From: Actinomycetota bacterium
GTDB taxonomy: Bacteria; Actinomycetota; Humimicrobiia; Humimicrobiales; Humimicrobiaceae
DNA length: 12,310 bases
Assembly (NCBI GenBank): GCA_016927635.1
Contig: JAFGMJ010000025.1
Location: 1-12,310, forward strand
Reading direction: 5' to 3'
The notes under the pieces are model-generated. The model had not been told where the DNA came from. It saw nothing but the letters and a program-made list of their open reading frames with translations, and ran no database searches. Made by a program: the position numbers and the translations under genes. Below are positions 1 to 7,565 of the stretch, in pieces. How positions within the stretch are numbered: the stretch's first letter is position 1; each line of letters begins with the position of its first letter.

Positions 1-32
1 AAATATTTATCTTTACGAAGCCTTTAATATAA

Positions 33-284
33 AGTTTTAGAATAAATCATAAACTTAAAGATAAAAATACGCTCAGCGGAGAAAACCATTCTTTTAGCCA
101 GTATAAAACTGGCCTAATTGCTGTTACTCACTCAAATCTCAAAATTTATAATTACAGAATAAAGAAAAAACAAATTTTTGGATTTAGAGGCGCAGGCGCA
201 GTCGGCTGGACCATACTCAGAATCCTGTTCTGGGTATCTGTTGCATGGCTTATAATAATGGTTGTTTTAGCAATTATAAGGTAG
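33..284 (+). CDS. Open frame for a short membrane protein, no standard start codon
   Basis: The frame is open from 33 to the TAG at 282-284 but contains no ATG, GTG or TTG in frame. The conceptual C-terminal part reads like protein: a basic stretch (RIKKKQIFGFRG, about 156-191) followed by one strongly hydrophobic segment of about 25 residues (ILRILFWVSVAWLIIMVVLAIIR), ending only 7 nt before the next gene. This pattern suggests a one-helix membrane protein with a positive-inside N-terminus, or the 3' remnant of a larger gene. A rare start such as ATT at 117 or ATA at 159 is possible, but no good Shine-Dalgarno precedes either. I do not recognise the family. The coordinates are the open frame, not a proven gene. 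Confidence 0.3.
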   Translation, partial: SFRINHKLKDKNTLSGENHSFSQYKTGLIAVTHSNLKIYNYRIKKKQIFGFRGAGAVGWTILRILFWVSVAWLIIMVVLAIIR

Positions 285-291
285 GGATTAT

Positions 292-579
292 ATGTGTTGC
301 GCAATTACAATTTTAATACTTTTTGGACCCAGGCTGGCGCTGCTTGTTTGGTGGTTAATCAGCCCTGGCTTATTTGATGCGGCTTTCGGCTTATGGCTAT
401 GGCCACTTCTTTTTTCTATTTTTGCTCCGTTTACAATGATATTTTATATGATTAGCTGGTATTTAAGTCCTGGAGTTTCTGGACTTGAATGGATACTGAT
501 AGTTATCGGAATAGCGCTGGATCTTTCATCCCATACTGGAGCAGGTTATCGCCACAGAGACAGGTTTTTAAGAGGGTAA
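292..579 (+). CDS. Small conserved-looking integral membrane protein
   Basis: This is a 95-residue protein starting at ATG 292, with AGG/GGG purines (AAGGTAGGG, 279-287) upstream as a ribosome binding site that overlaps the stop of the preceding frame. It has three likely hydrophobic segments: residues about 3-24 (ITILILFGPRLALLVWWLI), 31-57 (rich in W, F and P) and 65-78 (LEWILIVIGIALDL). It ends in a short polar basic tail with GAGYRHRDR. The MCC start, GPR..LLVWWL, the central Pro/Phe/Trp block and the Gly/Tyr/Arg tail resemble, from memory, small uncharacterised membrane proteins found in actinobacterial and candidate-phylum genomes; I cannot name the family. It sits 7 nt after the previous short membrane frame, suggesting a two-gene unit. 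Function unknown. Confidence 0.65.
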   Translation: MCCAITILILFGPRLALLVWWLISPGLFDAAFGLWLWPLLFSIFAPFTMIFYMISWYLSPGVSGLEWILIVIGIALDLSSHTGAGYRHRDRFLRG

Positions 580-689
580 TTTAAAAATTAAATTACATTA
601 ATGGCAGCAATTATGCAAAATATAAAAAATAGAAAGTTTACATTAGTAAAAGCGCTTCATAAATTTTTATTCATTTGAGTCAAGCAGAA

Positions 690-1025
690 TTACATATCTC
701 TTTTAATCATTGACTTTATAAGATCACTTCTTGTAATAATGCCGATTACTTTATTAAAATCATCTACTCTAGGTACCCTGTTTATTCTGTTGTCACCCAT
801 TATTGCAGCTATATCGCTTTCAAGGTTTTCTTTCTTTGCTTTTTTTACCCGGATATGCATTATTTTTTCCACTTTTGTGTTTGATAATGCTTTCTTGTTT
901 TCTTCATAGTTTTTTTCATAAATATCCGGGGTAGAAAAGAATAGGTATGCAAAGGTAAAGTACAAATGCAGCAATTGCAGGGTTTTAGCTTTTAATCCAA
1001 TGGTTGTTTGAAAATAAAGTGCCAT
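690..1025 (-). CDS. Truncated CBS-domain protein (single CBS half, possible pseudogene)
   Basis: The C-terminal 63 residues form a clear CBS motif: NTKVEKIM at the start, then LESDIAAIMGDNRINRVPRVDD and KVIGIITRSDLIKSM, followed by a stop. CBS domains normally occur as pairs (a Bateman module) that bind adenosyl ligands. Here the first CBS half is missing: residues 1-30 are a hydrophobic, Leu/Phe-rich stretch without CBS motifs, and residues 31-48 (IYEKNYEENKK) look like the usual linker between two CBS halves. The common PVVD core reads PRVD. The ATG at 1025 has a poor ribosome binding site, and the gene starts only 49 nt after the leuS stop on the same strand. The simplest reading is the decayed 3' end of a longer CBS protein, but a short expressed protein is not excluded. 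Confidence 0.6.
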   Translation of the reverse strand: MALYFQTTIGLKAKTLQLLHLYFTFAYLFFSTPDIYEKNYEENKKALSNTKVEKIMHIRVKKAKKENLESDIAAIMGDNRINRVPRVDDFNKVIGIITRSDLIKSMIKRDM

Positions 1026-1074
1026 CTTCTAACCAAGAAATGAAAGGCTGTGTGGGTTTAAAATTTTTTAATTA

Positions 1075-3666
1075 TTAATTCTTTATAACTATATTAACAA
1101 GCTTATCCGGAACTGTAATCTTTTTAATAATTTCTTTTCCCTGTATGAAGTGCTTTATTTTTTCTGAAGACAATGCTGCTTCTTCAAGTTCCTGTTTTGA
1201 AGAACCGGCAGGCATCTCAGCCTTATCTCTGAGTTTTCCGTTAACCTGAAACACCACAGTAACAAGGTCTGCTTTTGCAATTTCCTCATCATAGCCCGGC
1301 CAGGGTATTTTATGTATACTGGATTTTATTTTAAACCTGCTAGCCAGCTCTTCAGTTAAAAAGGGAGCAATGGGCGAAAGAAGAAGCAGGGCTTTAAATG
1401 AAACCTCATAAAGCAGGGCTGTATTTCTCTTATCTGTTTTTACTTCGTCATTGTATTTGTACATCAGGTTTACAAGCTCCATAATAGAGCTGATGGCAGT
1501 GTTGAAATTGAACCTGTTTAAAATATCCATTGTGACCTTCTTTATTGTCTGGTGCAGTTTTCGCAGTACCTCTTTTTCCGGCCCGGCCAGTTCACCTGAA
1601 ATGAAGTCATTTTTTAGTTTTTTATTTATTTGGCCAAAAAAAGCGGGCAATCCTGAGCTGCCAGTTCTGCTTTCGTTATAGTTTTCTGCAGAGAGCAGAC
1701 CTGAAGAGTCTATAGTTTCGATATTATCAGATATTATTTTCCAGAATCTTTTTAAAAACCTGCTTGAACCTTCTGCCCCGGTGTCGCTCCAGTCAACCAT
1801 CGAGTCCGCAGGTCCAATAAAAAGTATATAAAGCCGCAGAGTATCGGCCCCGAATTTATTGTATATTTCTGAGGGGTTTACGATATTGCCCTTTGATTTT
1901 GACATCTTCTGTCCTCCAAGCGTGACAACGCCGTGGGGATAATATTTTATAAAGGGTTCGACAAAATCTATAAGCTTTGCATCATATAGCACTTTTGTAA
2001 AAAAGCGAGCATATATAAGATGCATTGTCGCATGCTCAATGCCTCCTATATACTGGTCAACAGGCATCCAGTACTTTACTTCTCTGCTGTCAAAAGCTTC
2101 GCTTTCAAGATGCGGGCTGCAGTAGCGCAGAAAATACCAGGAGGAGCAGACAAAAGTGTCCATTGTGTCTGTTTCACGTCTTGCAGGGCCGCCGCATGAA
2201 GGGCATTTCGTATTGACAAATCCATCGCTATATTCAAGAGGTGATAAACCTGTGGGTTTAAAATCAACATTATAGGGCAGAAGCACCGGCAGGTCTTCTT
2301 CCGGAACCGCAACTGTTCCGCATTTTTTACAGTAAACTACAGGTATAGGCGCTCCCCAGTATCTCTGCCGCGATATGAGCCAGTCCTTCAGTTTGTAATT
2401 TATATCAGAGCTGCCTATTTTATTGTCCACCAGAAACTTAATTATATCTTTTTTACCTTTTTCAGAATTAATCCCTGAAAACTTTCCGGAATTAATCATT
2501 ATCCCTTCACCGGTGTAGGCGCTTTGAAGTTCACCGTGATCACTGCCGTCAGGCGATATTACTTCCCTGATTTCAATACCGTATTTTTTTGCGAAGTCAA
2601 AATCGCGGGTGTCGTGTGCGGGAACTGCCATTATTGCACCTGTTCCGTATTCAAGCAATACATAATTTGCTATCCAGACAGGCACCCTTTCACCGTTTAA
2701 AGGATTTATAACATATCTGCCGGTAAAGCATCCTATCTTCTCTATTTCGGCAGAACCTCTTTCAATATCAGTCTGCCTGGAAATTATATTCTTTATTTCT
2801 TCGACTTTCTTCTTATATGAAGCATCGGTTACAATTTCATCTATAAAAGGGTGTTCCGGCGCAAGAATAAAAAAAGTCACTCCGAAAAGCGTATCTGGCC
2901 TTGTGGTAAAGACAGGTACAGGCATTCCCGGGCTTTCTTTGTTTCCCTCAAGCTTAAAGACCACCCGTGCGCCTTCACTTCTTCCTATCCAGTTTTTCTG
3001 TATTGTCAAAACTCTTTCAGGCCATCCTTTTTCTATAATGGCCATATCATCAATAAGCCTCTGTGCGTAATCAGTTATTTTAAAAAACCACTGGGAAAGC
3101 ACCCTTTTTCTGACCTGGCTGTCACATCTTTCACAGAGCCCTCCTATTACCTGCTCATTTGCAAGCACTGTCTGGCATGAATCGCACCAGTTAACCGGAG
3201 CCTCTTTTTTCTCTGCAAGGCCCATTTTATAAAAAAGAAGAAAAAGCCATTGTGTCCACCTGTAATAATCGGGTTCACACGTTATTATCTCATCTTCAAA
3301 ATCATAAGTTATTGCCATCCTTTTTAATGCTTTCTTCATCTTTTCAATATTTGCCATGGTACTGTCTTTGGGATGGATGCCGCTTTTAATTGCAGCATTT
3401 TCAGCAGGAAGGCCAAAAGCGTCATAGCCTATGGGATGCATGACATTATATCCAAGCCTTGAATATACTCTTGCCACAACATCTCCAATGGTATAATTTC
3501 TTGCATGACCCATGTGAGGTTCGCCGGAGGGATATGGAAACATTTCAAGCGCATAATATTTGGGGTCCTGTTTTGATGACTTCAGTGAATAAGTTTTATT
3601 TTTTGCCCATATTTCAAGCCATTTCTGTTCAATTTTCTGGGGGTCATAAATCCTGTTATCTGCCAA
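1075..3666 (-). CDS. leuS: Leucyl-tRNA synthetase
   Basis: LeuRS attaches leucine to tRNA-Leu in the cytoplasm using ATP and edits mischarged tRNA. The 863-residue length is normal for a bacterial enzyme. Visible landmarks: the HIGH-type motif HMGH at 51-54 within PYPSGEPHMGH; a zinc-binding set C161, C164, C178, C181; the CP1 editing domain with TTRPDTL (254-260) and GTGAIMAVPAHDTRDFD (341-357, editing Asp352); a second Cys pair set C446/C449 and C488/C491; WLISRQRYWGAPIP (429-442); and KMSKS at 587-591. The C-terminal domain ends at KLVNIVIKN. The start is TTG (3666-3664) with AGGA 7 nt upstream; MADNRIYDPQKIEQKW matches the usual LeuRS N-terminus. It is the last large gene of the operon, 91 nt after rsfS. 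No T-box leader fits in that gap. Confidence 0.97.
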   Translation of the reverse strand: MADNRIYDPQKIEQKWLEIWAKNKTYSLKSSKQDPKYYALEMFPYPSGEPHMGHARNYTIGDVVARVYSRLGYNVMHPIGYDAFGLPAENAAIKSGIHPKDSTMANIEKMKKALKRMAITYDFEDEIITCEPDYYRWTQWLFLLFYKMGLAEKKEAPVNWCDSCQTVLANEQVIGGLCERCDSQVRKRVLSQWFFKITDYAQRLIDDMAIIEKGWPERVLTIQKNWIGRSEGARVVFKLEGNKESPGMPVPVFTTRPDTLFGVTFFILAPEHPFIDEIVTDASYKKKVEEIKNIISRQTDIERGSAEIEKIGCFTGRYVINPLNGERVPVWIANYVLLEYGTGAIMAVPAHDTRDFDFAKKYGIEIREVISPDGSDHGELQSAYTGEGIMINSGKFSGINSEKGKKDIIKFLVDNKIGSSDINYKLKDWLISRQRYWGAPIPVVYCKKCGTVAVPEEDLPVLLPYNVDFKPTGLSPLEYSDGFVNTKCPSCGGPARRETDTMDTFVCSSWYFLRYCSPHLESEAFDSREVKYWMPVDQYIGGIEHATMHLIYARFFTKVLYDAKLIDFVEPFIKYYPHGVVTLGGQKMSKSKGNIVNPSEIYNKFGADTLRLYILFIGPADSMVDWSDTGAEGSSRFLKRFWKIISDNIETIDSSGLLSAENYNESRTGSSGLPAFFGQINKKLKNDFISGELAGPEKEVLRKLHQTIKKVTMDILNRFNFNTAISSIMELVNLMYKYNDEVKTDKRNTALLYEVSFKALLLLSPIAPFLTEELASRFKIKSSIHKIPWPGYDEEIAKADLVTVVFQVNGKLRDKAEMPAGSSKQELEEAALSSEKIKHFIQGKEIIKKITVPDKLVNIVIKN

Positions 3667-3757
3667 TATCTTTTCCTGTCAGCCGTATATTTATAATCAT
3701 TTTTCTGGCCAGCTTTTTTTTATTTTTACATTAAACAAGTATATGTTTAAATTCTCA

Positions 3758-4153
3758 TTATTTAGAATATTCTTCACCCTGTGTAGAGGATGTGTTATTT
3801 TTTATCTCTTCAGTGCCGGATTTTCTTGGATTCTTTCGAGCTCTTGGCAGCAAAACTTTTGCATCCCTCCAGAGCCTTTCAAGATCATAATATTTCATAT
3901 ACTCATCTGTAAAAATATGTACTACAAATTCATCATAGTCCATAAGAATCCAGTTGCCTTCAGATTTACCATTTATGCTTATAGGGTAAAGCCCGTATTT
4001 TTTAAGGTTCTGGTTTATTTCTTCAGCAATCCTTGAAGACTGTCTTACACTTGGCACGGATATAATTATAAAATAATCAGTAATTATAAGCCTTGGCCCC
4101 ACCTCAATTATTTTAATATACCCTGCTTTTTTTTCATCAGCAGTCTTTGCCAC
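3758..4153 (-). CDS. rsfS: Ribosomal silencing factor RsfS (minimal frame; true start probably upstream)
   Basis: RsfS binds ribosomal protein uL14 on the 50S subunit and blocks joining with the 30S subunit under nutrient limitation. Family hallmarks are visible: EKKAGYIKIIEVG, TDYFIIISVPSVRQ, the amphipathic segment RIAEEINQNLKKYGLYP, EGNWILMDYDEFVVHIF and YYDLERLWRDAKVLLP. A hydrophilic tail of about 26 residues follows. The only standard start in frame is GTG at 4153-4151, which would give 131 residues but removes most of the first conserved helix; the matching helix (NTLEAVRFVAKTADEKKA) is encoded in the same frame upstream, so GTG is probably internal. The position between the LytR_C gene and leuS is typical for rsfS. 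Family assignment is certain; the start is not. Confidence 0.92.
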   Translation of the reverse strand: MAKTADEKKAGYIKIIEVGPRLIITDYFIIISVPSVRQSSRIAEEINQNLKKYGLYPISINGKSEGNWILMDYDEFVVHIFTDEYMKYYDLERLWRDAKVLLPRARKNPRKSGTEEIKNNTSSTQGEEYSK

Positions 4154-4264
4154 AAATCTTACCGCTTCAAGCGTGTTTTTAAACTTCTTTTTCCCTGAAG
4201 GGCCGGCCTTTTTTACTGATTTTGAATCTTTTATTTTTTCCTGTTTTTTTATTTCTTCAGCTAT
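4154..4264 (-). other. In-frame 5' extension of rsfS without a standard start codon
   Basis: The rsfS frame stays open upstream to a TGA at 4276-4274. It contains no ATG, GTG or TTG, yet it encodes NTLEAVRFVAK, which aligns with helix 1 of known RsfS proteins. Possible starts are: AAG at 4186-4184, one base from ATG, placed 6 nt after AGGG (4196-4193), giving a family-like N-terminus (M)FKNTLEAVRF; ATA at 4234-4232 close behind AGGA; or ATA at 4264-4262, overlapping the TAG stop of the LytR_C gene as ATAG. The stretch between is Lys-rich and low complexity. A base error in the assembly at 4185 is the plainest alternative. Confidence 0.55.
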
Positions 4265-6189
4265 TTTGTAAAATCACTCCCCACTATTATTGTAATATCT
4301 ACATTATCCGGGTTATCTGAAGACTGCGATACTGCACCTACACCAAGTATATCTGCAATCCTGTCCGCCATATCTGAAATACCGGACTTGTCCGTATGTG
4401 TAATTATTTTTGTGTCACTGTAACTGAAATTGTCGGCATTTTTTGTTTCCTTTACTTCAATTGCTTTTGCCTCTTCAGTATTTAGCTCCTCTTCCAGTAT
4501 TTTTTTAACAGTACCTGCAATTCCCTGTGTGCCTTCACCGTTAAGTATGTTTAAAACAAAGGTGACCGAAGATGCGGGGGTTGAGTCTTCTGTCTCTGCT
4601 GTATCCTGGCTAGTTTCCGATACCCCTGCGCTTTCCAGGTTTGCAATAGCGACGTCATAATCAAAATTCTTGCCTATTATGACCACTATATCCCTATCCT
4701 GATCCTCATTGACACTTATGTTTGCATTGCCCGACATAAGCAAACTTGAAATATGGTCTGCAGCTTTAAGTATTGAATCATCTTCGGCTTTGACCACAAT
4801 TAAAGTGCTTTCAAAATTATAATTCTCGGCATCTCCTGGTGCGCCCATTTCATACCTTGGTTTTCCATCCGAGAATTCAAGACCCTTAAGAATGTCAGAG
4901 ACCTGCCCCGCAATTCCTTTGGTGCCTACACCATTTAAAACGGTCACGCTTACCGTCTGTCCCGTTTCATAAACAGGTTCCTCATCTTCTAATTGAGACT
5001 CTATACCAAAAATATCGCTGACTTTTTTTGTATCAGGAAAGATTACTATATTGCCTTCCTCATCAAGGGGAACCACTCTTCCATCAAGGGTATATATTTT
5101 ATTATTGTCACTGTCAAGCATGGCAATTGTTGAAACTACTTCTGCAAGTTCTTCAAGGCTTAAATCTGTTTCAATATAATCATTTATTTTAGAAAGATTT
5201 TTTGCCAGGTCCCCTTCCTGTTCGCCTGCGATTTTATTCATTATACTGTCTGCCAGTATTTTCTGAAAACCGGTTCCGCTTATTGATACGTCCGGATTTT
5301 CACCGCTGAAATGATTTAAGAAATCATAAGCTGTCTCGCCATTTATTATGTTTTCTCCCTCTTTAAGCTCTGTTGTAAAACCTCCCGAGCCCGTGATAGT
5401 GATATCGCTTGAAAGCTCAAGTTTTATGCTTTCAAGTTTATTGACAATATTTATGACATCCATAAGTATATAATTCTCAGCATCCACACCCAGGTTATTT
5501 TTCAAAGTCAACTTCATTATGTCCATACCTCCAAGCTCAATTGACTCACTTAGAGTGTGCTGACCAAAACCGGGAACATCAAAAAGAGTGTTTACCGGCA
5601 TGCAAAGGGAAACCATTCTTGCATTTGACACTGTGTATTTGGAAAGTATTGCTGATTTTATTTCAGGTTCTAGAAGGTCTTCACCTGCACAGGCTATAAG
5701 TATATTCAAATCTCTTCCAAGCTTTATTGAGCTTGGTATTTCAATTGAATCTTCCGTCTGGGCTGAAGTTTCAGCACCTTCCGGGCTGAAATATTTATTT
5801 CTTATAAAACGGTATCCAAAAACTATGCCTATGGCCAGCAGGACCAGAAGAATCATTACAGTAATAGAAGTGAATATTATTCTTCTTTTTTTCCTTTTTT
5901 CCCTGGCTTTTGAACTCCTTATGCCGTCTTCATAATCAGCTTCACCGGAGTTCCTGAAATCAAAATCCCCGTCTGTAAAAAAATCATTTTCAAATTTTTC
6001 CGGTTCTTCGCCTTCAGGTTTGTTTTCGAAATCATCAGAAAACCTTTTGGCGTGTCTTCCCGAAATTTCAGTATCTTCATCATAATCATCATCTTTTTTA
6101 TATTCTTCATCATCAAAAGAATATTTTTTAAAGATATCTTCATCATTATCATCGTAATCATCATATTTTGACCTGTCATCAGGTGGCAT
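4261..6189 (-). CDS. Membrane-anchored protein with degenerate LCP domain and two LytR_C domains
   Basis: I place the start at ATG 6189-6187, because GGAGG (6202-6198) sits 8 nt upstream; the longer in-frame ATG at 6246 would overlap yqeK by 68 nt. This gives 642 residues. In order: a very acidic cytoplasmic tail (about 1-93, rich in Asp/Glu/Tyr); a basic KAREKRKKRR stop (94-103); one transmembrane helix (about 104-127); an extracellular domain (about 159-296) that looks like a decayed LytR-CpsA-Psr fold (DLNILIACAGED, FDVPGFGQ..L.ES.ELGGMD, LKEGENIINGETAYDFL); a middle region to about 411; then two LytR_C repeats at about 412-507 (VLNGVGTKGIAG) and 541-638 (ILNGEGTQGIAG). The LCP phosphotransferase arginines appear lost (CMPVNT where PRDT is usual). 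Likely cell-envelope located; enzymatic activity is doubtful. It overlaps yqeK by 11 nt. Confidence 0.8.
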   Translation of the reverse strand: MPPDDRSKYDDYDDNDEDIFKKYSFDDEEYKKDDDYDEDTEISGRHAKRFSDDFENKPEGEEPEKFENDFFTDGDFDFRNSGEADYEDGIRSSKAREKRKKRRIIFTSITVMILLVLLAIGIVFGYRFIRNKYFSPEGAETSAQTEDSIEIPSSIKLGRDLNILIACAGEDLLEPEIKSAILSKYTVSNARMVSLCMPVNTLFDVPGFGQHTLSESIELGGMDIMKLTLKNNLGVDAENYILMDVINIVNKLESIKLELSSDITITGSGGFTTELKEGENIINGETAYDFLNHFSGENPDVSISGTGFQKILADSIMNKIAGEQEGDLAKNLSKINDYIETDLSLEELAEVVSTIAMLDSDNNKIYTLDGRVVPLDEEGNIVIFPDTKKVSDIFGIESQLEDEEPVYETGQTVSVTVLNGVGTKGIAGQVSDILKGLEFSDGKPRYEMGAPGDAENYNFESTLIVVKAEDDSILKAADHISSLLMSGNANISVNEDQDRDIVVIIGKNFDYDVAIANLESAGVSETSQDTAETEDSTPASSVTFVLNILNGEGTQGIAGTVKKILEEELNTEEAKAIEVKETKNADNFSYSDTKIITHTDKSGISDMADRIADILGVGAVSQSSDNPDNVDITIIVGSDFTK

Positions 6190-6910
6190 TTTTAAAACCT
6201 CCACAGATATAATTCCAAATCCTGCTTGTATTTGGATGTAATGCACAATTTTTATTTATAACATATATTATATTACTTTTATAAACTTCCAGTAAACACA
6301 AATCAGGGTCCCTGAGCGATAATTCTCTTAAATTTTCGATATTGTCATAACTTCTTCCACTTTCCAGCTTATCAGATATATATATAATCCTGTCCAGGAC
6401 ATTCATCTTCAGTGAACCTGTCGTATGATACTTAACTGCATGCAGTACATCTCTGTCGCTTATGCCAAAATCTCTTTTTATAAGATATGGAGCCACAAAT
6501 GCATGAATGCATGGGCCGCAAGACCTTTCAAATCTGCTGAGATCCTTTGAATGTAATGAAGCAAAACCTGCAAGCTCTTCCCTTCCAAACATTTTCCCAT
6601 AGTCATGCAGAATAGAAGCAAGGCACGCTTTATTTATAAATTCAGCAAAAGTTACCTTTGTGGAAATGCCTGATTCAAATATGAAATCAGGTAAAGATAA
6701 TGTCTTTTTCTTTTCTCTGATGATATTGTCCATGGAAAATATGCCAGGAAAATAGTAAATGTCCAGTAATTTTAATGTATAATTTAAAGTGCTTAAAGTA
6801 TGCCTGTAAAGGCATTCTTCCATATTATCTTTGAGAACCTTATCAATACTTATAAGGCGCCCGTAATGATTTTCATTTAAAAAACTTTTTATTCTATTTA
6901 TATAATCCAT
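6179..6910 (-). CDS. yqeK: YqeK-type HD-domain Ap4A hydrolase
   Basis: The YqeK family hydrolyses diadenosine tetraphosphate symmetrically to two ADP and acts in stress signalling; it usually lies next to nadD, as here. Metal-binding HD motifs are visible: RH at 36-37, LHDYGK at 101-106 (HD 102-103), H120 and H136, the family signature KYHTTGS at 160-166, and IIYISDKLESGR at 175-186 with Asp180. The protein is 243 residues, longer than the roughly 190 usual for the family; the extra length sits between the first His and the HD pair (about residues 52-88). The start ATG (6910-6908) lies inside nadD, with a 17-nt overlap and no strong ribosome binding site, so translation is probably coupled to nadD. 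It ends in TGA 11 nt inside the next gene. Confidence 0.9.
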   Translation of the reverse strand: MDYINRIKSFLNENHYGRLISIDKVLKDNMEECLYRHTLSTLNYTLKLLDIYYFPGIFSMDNIIREKKKTLSLPDFIFESGISTKVTFAEFINKACLASILHDYGKMFGREELAGFASLHSKDLSRFERSCGPCIHAFVAPYLIKRDFGISDRDVLHAVKYHTTGSLKMNVLDRIIYISDKLESGRSYDNIENLRELSLRDPDLCLLEVYKSNIIYVINKNCALHPNTSRIWNYICGGFKNAT

Positions 6911-7556
6911 GCTTTAACAGATAATTGCACACGCTTTCAGGTAAAAGATATTTTATGGGGCTGTTTTCTTTTATCCTTCTCCTGATATCGGTTGAAGATA
7001 TGGCAAGAGCAGGTATTTCCATAAGGTATATATGTTGCCTATCCCCTGAATTAATGAAATCATAATTAGAAAGAATTTTTTCTTTTAAGTCCTCTATTTT
7101 CTTTATATCATAACCCGGCCTTGTCGCAGCAATGAATCTGCAGTACTGCATTATCTCACCTGAAGCCTTCCAGGTAAGTATCTCAAGAATAGCATCTGCG
7201 CCCGTAATAAAATAAAGTGTTGCCCTGTTGCCAAAAATATTTTTCAATTCTTTTAAGGTATCTATGGTGTAAGAAGTACGTTGCCTGTCTATTTCAATCC
7301 TGGATACAAAAAAATCCGGGTTTGAAGCAGTTGCTATAACAGACATAAGGTACCTGTCTTCAGGGCTTGCAAGTATTCCTGAAGTTTTATGGGGAGGGCT
7401 TCCCGTTGGTATGAAAATGACTTTATCTAGCTCAAACTGCTGTAATGCTTCTTCAGCAGTAACAAGATGCCCGAAATGAATCGGGTTAAAAGTGCCGCCC
7501 ATTATGCCCAATTTGACATGCTTTTTGCCGCAAAGCTTTAAAATTTTTTCTTCCAA
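6894..7556 (-). CDS. nadD: Nicotinate-nucleotide adenylyltransferase
   Basis: NadD transfers AMP from ATP to nicotinate mononucleotide to make deamido-NAD, a step of NAD synthesis in the cytoplasm. The 220-residue protein shows the nucleotidyltransferase signature GGTFNPIHFGHL (20-31, with the HxGH variant HFGH at 27-30), the family segments IPTGSPPHK (49-57) and RTSYTIDTL (93-101), FITGADAI (117-123 region), and ISSTDIRRRI (186-195) near the C-terminus. The start is TTG (7556-7554); GAGG (7567-7564), overlapping the proA TGA stop, lies 7 nt upstream and supports it. The start adds about 15 residues (MEEKILKLCGKKHVK) before the usual first strand. nadD follows proA by 9 nt and overlaps yqeK by 17 nt. 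Confidence 0.95.
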   Translation of the reverse strand: MEEKILKLCGKKHVKLGIMGGTFNPIHFGHLVTAEEALQQFELDKVIFIPTGSPPHKTSGILASPEDRYLMSVIATASNPDFFVSRIEIDRQRTSYTIDTLKELKNIFGNRATLYFITGADAILEILTWKASGEIMQYCRFIAATRPGYDIKKIEDLKEKILSNYDFINSGDRQHIYLMEIPALAISSTDIRRRIKENSPIKYLLPESVCNYLLKHGLYK

Positions 7557-7565
7557 AAAATTACC

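Noticed and set aside
3731..3750. Inverted repeat TTAAACA/TGTTTAA between rsfS and leuS
   Set aside because: The 7-bp AT-rich stem has no clean T run after it and is too weak for a terminator; too short for a T-box leader. Chance in AT-rich DNA is likely.
4261..4270. Possible -1 frameshift at ACAAAATAG fusing the LytR_C protein to rsfS
   Set aside because: A Lys tRNA on AAA could slip back one base just before the TAG, and the frames would join. But the fusion would put a ribosome-binding factor on the outside of the membrane, and no full X XXY YYZ heptamer or stimulating structure is seen.
5919..6179. Met/Lys/Ile-rich minus-strand frame of 86 codons
   Set aside because: It is a shadow of the repetitive GAT/GAA codons of the acidic tail in the LytR_C gene, read in another frame.
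6190..6246. Longer start of the LytR_C protein at ATG 6246
   Set aside because: It would overlap yqeK by 68 nt with no clear ribosome binding site, while ATG 6189 has GGAGG at good spacing.
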